From Variovorax boronicumulans (GTDB lineage: Bacteria; Pseudomonadota; Gammaproteobacteria; Burkholderiales; Burkholderiaceae_C): a stretch of 64,000 bases of DNA. Within the stretch, counting starts at the first letter, position 1, and every line of letters begins with the position of its first letter. Of this stretch, positions 34,229-41,851 are shown piece by piece. Under the pieces are notes generated by a model that had not been told where the DNA came from, did not search any database, and saw nothing but the letters and a program-made list of their open reading frames with translations. The position numbers were made by a program, and so were the translations under genes. The stretch is from the NCBI RefSeq assembly GCF_019352895.1, contig NZ_JAAAFX010000009.1:1-64000 (forward strand), given 5' to 3'.

Positions 34229-35200
34229 TCAGGCCAGCACGCGGCGCACGCCGGCCACGATGCGGTCGGCGTCCACGCCGTATTGCTTTTCCAGTGCGCT
34301 GGAGAAGGGCACCGGCATGAAGGGCGCACCGACGCGTACCACCGGTGCATCGAGCTCGTCAAAGGCATCCTCCGCAATGCGCGCAGCGATCTCTGCACCC
34401 ACGCCAAAAGCCTGGACCGCCTCGTGCACGACCACAACGCGATGCGTGCGAGCCACCGACGAAAACACCGTCTTCTCGTCCCAGGGCTGCAGCGTACGAA
34501 GGTCGATGACCTCGACCTCGACGCCCTCTGCCGCGAGCTGCTCGGCCACGGCGAGGCAGGTGCCCACCGTGGCGCCATAGCTCACCAGGGTCAGGTCGGT
34601 TCCCGACCGGGCCACGCGCGCCTGTCCCAGCGGAACGCGCAGGCCGGTGTCGACTTCGCCGCGCCCGGCATACAGGCCCTTGTGCTCGACGAAGATCACC
34701 GGGTCGGGGTCCTCGATGGCGCTGCGCATCAGGGAATACGCATCCTGCGGGCTCCAGGGACAGACCACCTTGAGGCCCGGCACGTGGGCGAACCAGGCCT
34801 CCAGGCACTGGGAATGCTGGGGCCCCGCGGACAGACCGCCGCCATGCGGCATCCGGGCGACCATTGGAACGCTGGTGCGGCCACCGAACATGAAGCGCGC
34901 CTTGGCGGCCTGGTTCACCAGCGCGTCCATGGCCAGCGTCACGAAATCCATGAACATGATCTCGAGCACCGGCCGCAGGCCCGACATCGCGGCACCGACG
35001 GCGGCGGAGGCCATGGTGGCCTCCGAGATCGGCGTGTCGATGACGCGTGCGGCGCCGAACCGGTCGATCAGGCCGCGTGTGACCTTGAACGAGCCACCGG
35101 CCTCCGCGATGTCCTCGCCCAGGAGGACCACGCTGTCATCCGCGGCCATGGCATCGGCCAGGGCCTGATTGATCGCATGTGCATATCTCAACTGCGCCAT
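34229..35200 (-). CDS. 2-oxoacid/acetoin dehydrogenase E1 beta subunit
   Basis: 323 residues: AINQALADAMAADDSVVLLGEDIAEAGGSFKVTRGL, PISEATMASAAVGAAMSGLRPVLEIMFMDF, HSQCLEAWFAHVPGLKVVCPWSPQDA, PVIFVEHKGLYAGRGEV and a transketolase C-domain with DLRTLQPWD. This is the ordinary E1-beta architecture. HGGGLSAGPQHSQ carries the His of the active site. It partners with E1 alpha encoded just upstream (3-bp gap). The subgroup is closest in style to AcoB. Confidence 0.93.
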   Translation of the reverse strand: MAQLRYAHAINQALADAMAADDSVVLLGEDIAEAGGSFKVTRGLIDRFGAARVIDTPISEATMASAAVGAAMSGLRPVLEIMFMDFVTLAMDALVNQAAKARFMFGGRTSVPMVARMPHGGGLSAGPQHSQCLEAWFAHVPGLKVVCPWSPQDAYSLMRSAIEDPDPVIFVEHKGLYAGRGEVDTGLRVPLGQARVARSGTDLTLVSYGATVGTCLAVAEQLAAEGVEVEVIDLRTLQPWDEKTVFSSVARTHRVVVVHEAVQAFGVGAEIAARIAEDAFDELDAPVVRVGAPFMPVPFSSALEKQYGVDADRIVAGVRRVLA

Positions 35201-35203
35201 GGG

Positions 35204-36184
35204 TCAGGCCTCCTGTAGTGTGTAGACATCCGCGAAGGCTTCTTCAAAGCGGGGCCACGCATCCGAGCGCGCGCGTTGCAGCGCCGCGGCCACTTCCGTC
35301 TCGACCTCCTTATGCAGGGCGGTCAGTGCCTCTTCTTCGACCGCCGCGTTGCGCAAGGCGGTCGCCGTGCGCAACACGGCATCGCCGTCGATGCCGGCCT
35401 GCAACTCGGCCGCGTCTCGGTACTTCTGCGCGTCGCCCTCGAAATGGCCGCGCGTCCGATGGGTGCGGCACTCCAGCACGCGCGGTCCCTGCCCGGCACG
35501 CAGGGCTGCCACGGCAGCCTCCGCTGCTGCCGCCACCGCGAGCACGTCGTTGCCGTCGACCGCCTCGTGCACGATACCGAAGGCCGTCGCCAGCTTGGCC
35601 AGCGGCGCAGCGAACTGGCGCTCGGTGCGCGAGAACTCGGACCAGCCGTTGTTCTCGCACACGAACAACAGCGGCAGGCGCTGCAGGGCGGCCAGGTTGA
35701 GGCTCTCATGGAGCACGCCTTCGGCCATCGCGCCGTCGCCGAACAGGGCGGCCGCGATACCTCCCGTCGCGCGGGTCTTCAGGGCCAGCGCGCTGCCCAG
35801 CGCAATCGGGATGCCGGCGCCCACGATACCGTTGGCGCCGATGATGCCCAGCGTCATGTCGGCCACATGCATCGAACCTCCGCGGCCGCGGCAGATGCCA
35901 CCCGCCCGTCCCATGATCTCCTTGAAGAAGCCATCGAGGTCGAGGCCGCGCGCCAGCACGTGGCCGTGGCCGCGGTGCGTGGTGGCCAGGGTGTCGCCCT
36001 CGGCCATGGCCGAAGCGACGCCGACGGCCACGGCTTCCTGGCCGATGCTCAGGTGAATGAATCCCGGGACCTCCCCGTCGGCAAAGATACGCGCCAGCGT
36101 GTTCTCCACCGCCCGGATACGCAACATCGCGCGGTACATGTGGGTCAGGCGCGGCACATCCGGGCGCGCTGATTCGAGCGTCAT
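35204..36184 (-). CDS. TPP-dependent 2-oxoacid/acetoin dehydrogenase E1 alpha subunit
   Basis: 326 residues. Opening YRAMLRIRAVENTLARIF, HLSIGQEAVAVGVA, THRGHGHVLARG, GGSMHVADM, and the thiamine diphosphate motif GDGAMAEG-x(n)-CENNGW. Compact length and the GGSMHVAD-x-x-x-G-x-x-GANGIVG stretch resemble AcoA-type subunits. It carries out decarboxylation or C-C cleavage of the substrate and acyl transfer to E2 lipoate. It begins 6 bp after the stop of the CoA ligase, so the five genes form one operon. Confidence 0.93.
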   Translation of the reverse strand: MTLESARPDVPRLTHMYRAMLRIRAVENTLARIFADGEVPGFIHLSIGQEAVAVGVASAMAEGDTLATTHRGHGHVLARGLDLDGFFKEIMGRAGGICRGRGGSMHVADMTLGIIGANGIVGAGIPIALGSALALKTRATGGIAAALFGDGAMAEGVLHESLNLAALQRLPLLFVCENNGWSEFSRTERQFAAPLAKLATAFGIVHEAVDGNDVLAVAAAAEAAVAALRAGQGPRVLECRTHRTRGHFEGDAQKYRDAAELQAGIDGDAVLRTATALRNAAVEEEALTALHKEVETEVAAALQRARSDAWPRFEEAFADVYTLQEA

Positions 36185-36190
36185 GGTTCT

Positions 36191-37906
36191 TCAATCCTGT
36201 GATGGGGTGGCCGGAGCGGTCGCAGCCTCGCCCGCCAGGGTGGCGCGAATGCGGTCTCGCAGCAGATTCTTCTGGACCTTGCCGGAGGCCGTGCGCGGCA
36301 GTTCGCGCACGAGCTCCACGCGTTCGGGGTACTTCTGGCGTGCCAGACCCGCGGCCGCCAGCAGGGCTGTCACGTGTTCGAGATCCACCAGATGGTCCGC
36401 GGCCGGGATCACGAAGGCGCAGACGCCTTCACCGAGCCGGGGATGCGGCATGGCCACGATCGCGGCCTCGGCGATGGACGCGTGCGCATGCAGCACGTCC
36501 TCGATCTCCTTGGCACTGATGTTCTCGCCGCCGCGGATGATCAGGTCCTTCTTGCGGCCGCTGATCGTCATGAAGCCGTCCGTGTCGACGAAGGCGAGGT
36601 CGCCCGTGCGGAAGTAGCCGTCGGCGTCGAAGGCCTCCAGCGTGTGCGACCACTGCGTGTAGCCGAGCATGAGCTCCGGCCCGCGCACCAGCACCTCGCC
36701 CTCGCAACCTTCGGCCAGTGCCGCACCGGTGCCGGGATCGCCGATGCGGACCTCGTTGTTGACGATCCGGCCGTCCGTGGTGGCGCCTTGCTCGTCGCCG
36801 TCGCCCTCGACGCGCCCGAGCGTGATCGTGGGCGCCTCGCTGCTTCCGTAGACCCGGAAGACCTTGCAGTGGCCGAACGCACGCCGGGCCCGCCGCACCA
36901 GTTCCGGCGGCACCGGTGCGCCGCCGCTGGCAAAGACCCGCAGGCTCGGCAGGCCGCCACGTGCTGCGGCCTGCTGGGCCAGTTCGGCCAGGAAGGGTGT
37001 GGCGCCTACCGTGAGCGTGGCGCGGTGGCGGTCAACCAGGTCTGCGGCTTCTTTCGCGTCCCAACGTTCCATCAGCACGACCTGTGCCCGCGCGACGAAC
37101 GGCATCTCGAGGCCGTAGAGGTAGCCCGTCACATGCGTTACGGGGGAGGGCATGATCACTACGTCGTGCCGGTCGACGCGCCAGCATTGCATTACCGCAC
37201 GCACCTCGGACATCAGCGTGTTGTGCGAGTGCAGAACCCCTTTGGGGCTGCCGGTGGTGCCCGAGGTGTAGAGCAGCAGCTTGACGGCGTCCGCATGCTG
37301 CGCAGCGGCGTGCCACGCATCGGACGGCGCGGGCTGCAGCAGCGCGTCGAAACGCAGGCCATCGATTTCGTCCGTCTGCGGGCGCACGACGACGATATGC
37401 GCCAGGGGACCCAGTTCGCCGCGCAGGCCCGTGGCCATCGCGGCGTAGTCGAAGTTGCGAAAGCGCTGCGGCACGAAGAAGACCCGGCTGCGCGCGTCGC
37501 GCAGGATGTAGCGAACCTCCGCTTCACGGTAGATCGGGACGATGGGGTTGCACACCAGTCCCGCCGCGCAAGCCGCGAGGTTGATGACCGCGCACTCCCA
37601 CCAGTTGGGCAATTGGTAGCTGATCACGTCGCCAGGCCGCAGCCCCATCGCGTGCAGCGAGGCCGCCAGCGAGCGGGCGGCACCGACGACCTGCCTTGTG
37701 GTGTACGCGTGATCGCCGTCGATGACCGCGATCCGCTCGGGCTGCTCGGCGGCGGCCTCGCATGCCGCAGCCCAGATGGTCCGGTCGGACCATTGGCCCG
37801 AAGCCCTGTAGTGCCGCGCCGCAGTTGCGTCATCGCGCACGCGCCAGCCACTCACATCCTGACGCGCCTCCGGCGCGGCAGCTGCGAGCTTGTTCGGTGT
37901 TTCCAT
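36191..37906 (-). CDS. AMP-forming acyl-CoA synthetase/ligase
   Basis: 571 residues from the ATG at 37906 (ATG at 37918 also possible). ANL superfamily signatures: P-loop-like LLLYTSGTTGSPKGVLHSH (A3), VYGSSEAPTITLG (A5), YFRTGDLAFVDTDGFMTISGRKKDLIIRGGENIS (A7-A8) and the catalytic Lys in RTASGKVQKNLLRD (A10). GDVISYQLPNWWECAVINLA and PIVPIYREAEVRYIL recall cyclohexanecarboxylate-CoA ligase-like enzymes. It would activate a carboxylic acid, with the dehydrogenase complex downstream acting in the same route. Confidence 0.93.
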   Translation of the reverse strand: METPNKLAAAAPEARQDVSGWRVRDDATAARHYRASGQWSDRTIWAAACEAAAEQPERIAVIDGDHAYTTRQVVGAARSLAASLHAMGLRPGDVISYQLPNWWECAVINLAACAAGLVCNPIVPIYREAEVRYILRDARSRVFFVPQRFRNFDYAAMATGLRGELGPLAHIVVVRPQTDEIDGLRFDALLQPAPSDAWHAAAQHADAVKLLLYTSGTTGSPKGVLHSHNTLMSEVRAVMQCWRVDRHDVVIMPSPVTHVTGYLYGLEMPFVARAQVVLMERWDAKEAADLVDRHRATLTVGATPFLAELAQQAAARGGLPSLRVFASGGAPVPPELVRRARRAFGHCKVFRVYGSSEAPTITLGRVEGDGDEQGATTDGRIVNNEVRIGDPGTGAALAEGCEGEVLVRGPELMLGYTQWSHTLEAFDADGYFRTGDLAFVDTDGFMTISGRKKDLIIRGGENISAKEIEDVLHAHASIAEAAIVAMPHPRLGEGVCAFVIPAADHLVDLEHVTALLAAAGLARQKYPERVELVRELPRTASGKVQKNLLRDRIRATLAGEAATAPATPSQD

Positions 37907-38086
37907 GCAGATCCCCATTCCGATTCCTGGCCAACGGGCCGGACGTCGCCGCGCATCGCAAGGTGGCGATCGAAGCGAGGCTCGCGGTGCATTCGCACAA
38001 AGTGGCCGCATCGGGCCGTCGAGTACGCTCCCTCGAGGCCTGCTTCGCCAAGCACAGCGTGACGAAGCAGGCGGGAGCGCTTCACT

Positions 38087-39007
38087 TCACTGTTGCGGGT
38101 CGATGAAATGCTTCTTGAGGAAGCGCGCGTGCACGCCGGAAGCCACTTCCAGCTGGGTCTTCGACGAATAGAGCACCATGTGGTCGGTCTTCTCGAGCAC
38201 CACAAGTTCCTTGCGGCCGGAGGGGATCGAGTTGTACATCGCGATCTCCAGATCCCACTGCGTGATGTTGTCCTGGTCGGCCACCACGACCAGCGTGGGC
38301 TTGTTCAAGATCCGCTTGGCGTAGGGGAACACGTTGTACATCAGCAGGTTCTCGAGCGACTCGACGGTGTTCCGATGCTCGTGCAGGGGCGCCTCCTTGG
38401 CCTTGATCTCGTTGAAGACCTTCCCCACGTGCGGGAAGGGCCACACCGACAGCTCGGTTTCCGGCGTCGGGCTGGACATCGCCATGAACGCGCTCGGCTT
38501 GCCGGCGAAGCGGCTCTCGCGGTCCTCGGCCACCAGCTTGAGCAGGTCGGCGAAACGGCGCTCGCCATGGCAGCGCTGCATCGTCTCGTAGCCCTCGACC
38601 ACCGGCACGGTGGAGATGATGGCCTTCACACGGGGGTCGGTGGCGCCCACGATGATGGCGTGGCCGCCTGCATAGGAGATACCCCAGACCGCCACGCGGT
38701 TCGCATCGATCTCGGGCTGAGTGATCGCGAAACTGATCGCATGCTTGTAGTCGTCGATCTGGGCCCAGGGATCCAGGTGCTGGCGCGTGTCGCCGTCGCT
38801 GCCGCCGAAGTTGCGGTAGTCGAACATCAGGCAGGCCACGCCAGCCTTGAGCATGTTCTCCGCATAGTGCGGCAGCACCACCTCTTTCACATAGCACCAG
38901 CCGCCTCCCATCACCGCGACGGGGAAGGGCCCCTTGCCTTCGGGGAGGGCCAGGATGCCCCGGATCGTCGTTCCATTGCTCTTGAACTCAACATTGCGCT
39001 TCTGCAT
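38087..39007 (-). CDS. Alpha/beta hydrolase 2
   Basis: 306 residues from the ATG at 39007, with AAGGAGACAAAG just upstream. Same family as hydrolase 1: VMGGGWCYVKEVVLPHYAE, MFDYRNFGGSDGDTRQHLDPWAQ, nucleophile in AVWGISYAGGHAI, acid in VVVADQDNITQWDLE and His in LEKTDHMVLYS. Identity to hydrolase 1 looks high in these blocks and low elsewhere, so they are diverged paralogues and not a recent duplication. It is controlled by its own promoter with a class-2 operator (39163-39206). Confidence 0.88.
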   Translation of the reverse strand: MQKRNVEFKSNGTTIRGILALPEGKGPFPVAVMGGGWCYVKEVVLPHYAENMLKAGVACLMFDYRNFGGSDGDTRQHLDPWAQIDDYKHAISFAITQPEIDANRVAVWGISYAGGHAIIVGATDPRVKAIISTVPVVEGYETMQRCHGERRFADLLKLVAEDRESRFAGKPSAFMAMSSPTPETELSVWPFPHVGKVFNEIKAKEAPLHEHRNTVESLENLLMYNVFPYAKRILNKPTLVVVADQDNITQWDLEIAMYNSIPSGRKELVVLEKTDHMVLYSSKTQLEVASGVHARFLKKHFIDPQQ

Positions 39008-39162
39008 CTTTGTCTCCTTCACAACCTTTGAGGATGAGCCGCCTCGATGCTCGGCAGAGCGTGAACCGGCTCGCCACACTCCATGCATTCGACCGACGGC
39101 CGTTCTGTCATGTCTGGGAGTGTTCGATCACCCGCTTCGATGCTCTCGGCGGGTTGTCTTGA

Positions 39163-39192
39163 ATACTAGTTGACCAATCGGTAACTAGTCAA
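39163..39192 (-). promoter_or_regulatory. Predicted promoter of hydrolase 2
   Basis: On the minus strand, -35 TTGACT (39187-39192) and -10 TAGTAT (39163-39168) are separated by 18 bp. As at hydrolase 1, one palindrome of the operator lies in the spacer. Confidence 0.65.
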
Positions 39193-39206
39193 TGACCAAC
39201 TGGTCA
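39171..39206. promoter_or_regulatory. Class-2 paired palindrome (site C), upstream of hydrolase 2
   Basis: TGACCAATCGGTAA (39171-39184) and TGACCAACTGGTCA (39193-39206), 22 bp apart start to start, exactly as at site B. The shared context AGTCAATGACCAA and a trailing CCCTAG at the same distance show that the whole element is conserved, not just the dyads. Confidence 0.8.
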
Positions 39207-39249
39207 CCTGATGGTTATCCCTAGGGGATGTCGGCGCTTTTCCCTGCGC

Positions 39250-40410
39250 TCAGATGGTCGTCTTCGACCAGCGGAAGATGTTGCCGCGCTGGATCGCCGA
39301 GGAGCCGCCGATGATTGGCAGCAGCAGGGCATCGCGCACATGGCGCTCGGTGTCGAAGTCCTTGACGTAGCCGTAGGCACCGAGGATCGTCTGGGCCTCG
39401 AGCGCGATCGCACGTGCCGCCTCGGTGGCGAAGAGCTTGGCCATGGAGGTTTCGACGCTGCATGGCCGATGGTTGTCGGCCAGCCAGGCAGCCTGGTAGA
39501 GCACCAGCGTGGCCGCATGCAGCTGTGTCTTCATCTCGGCGAGCTTGTGCTGGATCGACTGATGGCTTGCAATCGGCTGGCCGAACTGGCGGCGTTCGTA
39601 GACATAGGACCAGGCGTCCTGCAGCGCGGCCCGGGCCACACCCACGCCGATGGCGGCGACTTCCAGTTTTTCCACGTCCAGGCCCGCTCCCATGAGCATC
39701 GACCATCCGTTGTTCCAGCCGGCTTCGCCGCCCATCACGTCGGTGAAGGGAATCGTGACATCGTCGAAAAGCACGTCGGTGGTGGCCGCTCCCTTCATGC
39801 CCATGCTCTCTATGGGCGTGATGGTCACGCCTGGTGTGTCGGGCGGAATCAACACCAGCGACAGGTTCTTGTGGCGCGCCGACTCCGGGCCCGTGCGTAC
39901 CAGCGCATAGATGTAGTCGCAGATTGACGCGCCCGAACAGAAGCGCTTGGCACCATTGACGACGACCTGATCGCCGCGCCGCTCGGCGCGTGTCTTGACG
40001 CTGGCCAGGTCCGCGCCCACGTCGGGCTCCGTCCATCCATAGGCGAACATCAGCGAGCCATCCGCCACGCGCGGAAGCAATCGCTGCTGCTGTTCAGGTG
40101 TCGCGCATTCGACCAGGTTCATGCCCGCGTAGCAGGCGCTCATGATGTAGGGCACCGATACCGCGAGGCTGCGCCGCGACAACTCCTCGATCACCACCAT
40201 GGTGGCCACGATGTTGCGGCCCGCGCCTCCGTGTTCCTCGGGCACCGTCAGGCCCATCACGCCCAACTGGCCTAGCCGCTGGAACACCTCCCGCGGGAAG
40301 TGGTTGTCGCGATCCCAGGCAGCGGCGGCGCTGCGCGGCATCTCCTTGTCGATGAAGCGCTGCAGCGTGGCGCGCAACTGGCGAATGTGGTCCGGTTCAG
40401 AAAAATCCAT
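39250..40410 (-). CDS. Acyl-CoA dehydrogenase
   Basis: 386 residues from the ATG at 40410. Domain order: helical N-domain (LGQLGVMGLTVPEEHGGAGRN), beta domain (FAYGWTEPDVGADLASVKTRAE, VVVNGAKRFCSGASICDYIYALVRTG) and C-domain (YVYERRQFGQPIASHQSIQHKLAEM, ILGAYGYVKDFDTERHVRDA). At the classical catalytic-Glu site the sequence reads LLPIIGGSSAIQRG, with Gly; many acyl-CoA dehydrogenases share this and use another base. It would oxidise an acyl-CoA and pass electrons to ETF. Divergent from the SDR, with a class-1 operator between. Confidence 0.93.
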   Translation of the reverse strand: MDFSEPDHIRQLRATLQRFIDKEMPRSAAAAWDRDNHFPREVFQRLGQLGVMGLTVPEEHGGAGRNIVATMVVIEELSRRSLAVSVPYIMSACYAGMNLVECATPEQQQRLLPRVADGSLMFAYGWTEPDVGADLASVKTRAERRGDQVVVNGAKRFCSGASICDYIYALVRTGPESARHKNLSLVLIPPDTPGVTITPIESMGMKGAATTDVLFDDVTIPFTDVMGGEAGWNNGWSMLMGAGLDVEKLEVAAIGVGVARAALQDAWSYVYERRQFGQPIASHQSIQHKLAEMKTQLHAATLVLYQAAWLADNHRPCSVETSMAKLFATEAARAIALEAQTILGAYGYVKDFDTERHVRDALLLPIIGGSSAIQRGNIFRWSKTTI

Positions 40411-40669
40411 GCGATCCCTCAATGGCTGGTCCCTACCGGGGCGTTCCGATGTCTCCGCTGATGCGGAGACGGGCGTCCCGATCCTGACGGCGCGCCGGAG
40501 CGCACGACTCCAGTGTGGCAATGCTGGACAGCTCACACGCAGTCGCCGGCGGCGAACCCATTCAAGGCTCGTCTTCGGCCGATTCGACAGCAGGGCGGCA
40601 CTCCGAGCCTTTGAAGGCTGCGAGCCACAGACACCTGCATTGGCATCGATGGTAAGCTTGTAATTTCAA
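40411..40669. other. Leader region upstream of acyl-CoA dehydrogenase
   Basis: Together with site D, about 330 bp separate the divergent acyl-CoA dehydrogenase and SDR genes. No real open frame is seen. The region contains the paired palindrome at 40670-40698 and, closer to the SDR, a TAATAT at 40703-40708 that could serve as a -10 element. Confidence 0.4.
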
Positions 40670-40698
40670 TGACTCAATAGTCATTGACTTGATAGTCA
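40670..40698. promoter_or_regulatory. Class-1 paired palindrome (site D), acyl-CoA dehydrogenase/SDR
   Basis: TGACTCAATAGTCA (40670-40683) and TGACTTGATAGTCA (40685-40698) start 15 bp apart, followed by GGTAATATCCC at 40701-40711. The element aligns without gaps with site A upstream of TetR-1. Both dyads have clean TGACT/AGTCA arms. Probable TetR-1 operator controlling both divergent genes. Confidence 0.75.
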
Positions 40699-40741
40699 TT
40701 GGTAATATCCCGAACAATCACATGTAGCCTGGAGACACTGG

Positions 40742-41536
40742 ATGGCCGAATCGGACAACATCGATCACGCATGGGCGGATGACTTTCGCGGCAAGGTCGC
40801 CGTCGTGACGGGAGGCGGCAGTGGCATCGGCATGCAGTGCGCGCTCGACCTGGCCGCGGCGGGGGCCACGGTGGTGGCCGCGGATCTGCGCTTCGGGCCG
40901 GCCTATGCGTCGGAGGCTCGAACGCATGCGCTGCATCGGATGCGATGCGACGTGGCCGCCGAAGCCTCGGTGCAGGCGCTTTTCGCCCAGGTGCTAGCAG
41001 AGCATGGCCGAGTCGACATCCTGGTCAACAGCGCGGGCGTGGTGGAGCCGATCAGGAAGACGATCGAGCAGGAGGCCGGCGAATGGGAACGCATCATGGA
41101 CATCAATGCCAAGGGCGTGTTCCTGTGCTGCCGCGAGGCAGGACGCGCCATGGTGGCGCAACGCTCGGGCGCGATCGTCAACATCGGCTCCGTGGCTGGA
41201 CTGGTGGGGATCCCGGCCTCGAACGCCTATGGCCCGAGCAAGGCCGCCGTAGCGCACATGACCCGCAGCATGGCCTGCGAATGGGCCCGGTTGGGCATAA
41301 GGGTGAACTGCGTGGCACCCGGCTATGTCGATGCGCCAATGGCGCACGAACTGTTCGACAAGAACGATGAGGCCTTTTCTGCGGCCCTCAAGCGGGTGCC
41401 GCTCGGGCGTCTTGCCCAGACCCGGGAGATGGCGAACGTCGTGTTGTTCCTGTGTTCGTCGCTGTCCAGCTATGTCACCGGCGCCGTGATGCCCGTGGAC
41501 GGGGGATGGTCGGCCTTCGGTGGACCTTCGCGCTGA
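40742..41536 (+). CDS. SDR-family oxidoreductase
   Basis: 264 residues, ATG at 40742. Cofactor motif VVTGGGSGIGMQCALDL with acidic VVAADLR at the end of beta-2, favouring NAD(H). NNAG-like NSAGVVEPI, catalytic Ser in IVNIGSVAGLVG, Tyr-Lys in NAYGPSKAAVAHM, and the C-terminal SSYVTGAVMPVDGGW. A classical 3-oxoacyl/3-hydroxyacyl-type dehydrogenase. Its position next to acyl-CoA dehydrogenase and its shared operator suggest a beta-oxidation-like step. Confidence 0.92.
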   Translation: MAESDNIDHAWADDFRGKVAVVTGGGSGIGMQCALDLAAAGATVVAADLRFGPAYASEARTHALHRMRCDVAAEASVQALFAQVLAEHGRVDILVNSAGVVEPIRKTIEQEAGEWERIMDINAKGVFLCCREAGRAMVAQRSGAIVNIGSVAGLVGIPASNAYGPSKAAVAHMTRSMACEWARLGIRVNCVAPGYVDAPMAHELFDKNDEAFSAALKRVPLGRLAQTREMANVVLFLCSSLSSYVTGAVMPVDGGWSAFGGPSR

Positions 41537-41851
41537 GGCGCGAGAGAGGCGCCCCTGGAGCGCGCCGTCCGGTACAGGTTCCGATGCCGCTGCCACGGTT
41601 TCGCAGCGCACCATGGCCTGCTCCATCCAACGGCGAGGCACCGATCGCCATGGTGTTGGGCGCGGCACCCGTAGTCGCCAAAGTCATTGCGTTGGCGCGC
41701 ACGGGATAGCGACGCCTGCGGCTGCGTTCTTAGAATTTTTTGGGTTCGACCGGTCACAGGGTGGCATCGAACGCCGATACCAAAAAAGTGGTCCCCAACG
41801 CGCGCCGGCGACGGCGCCGGTGCGCGTTCCCCAACAAGAACGGAGACAAGA
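41537..41851. other. Intergenic region upstream of the CocE-like gene
   Basis: 315 bp. The frames that cross it are extensions of neighbouring genes without homology. It presumably carries the CocE-like gene's promoter, and a Shine-Dalgarno CGGAGAC ends five bases before the ATG at 41852. No operator or terminator pattern seen. Confidence 0.35.

Noticed and set aside
39250..40410. Acyl-CoA dehydrogenase inactivated by loss of catalytic Glu
   Set aside because: The classical Glu site is Gly (IIGGSS), but many functional acyl-CoA dehydrogenases have Gly here and use a base elsewhere.
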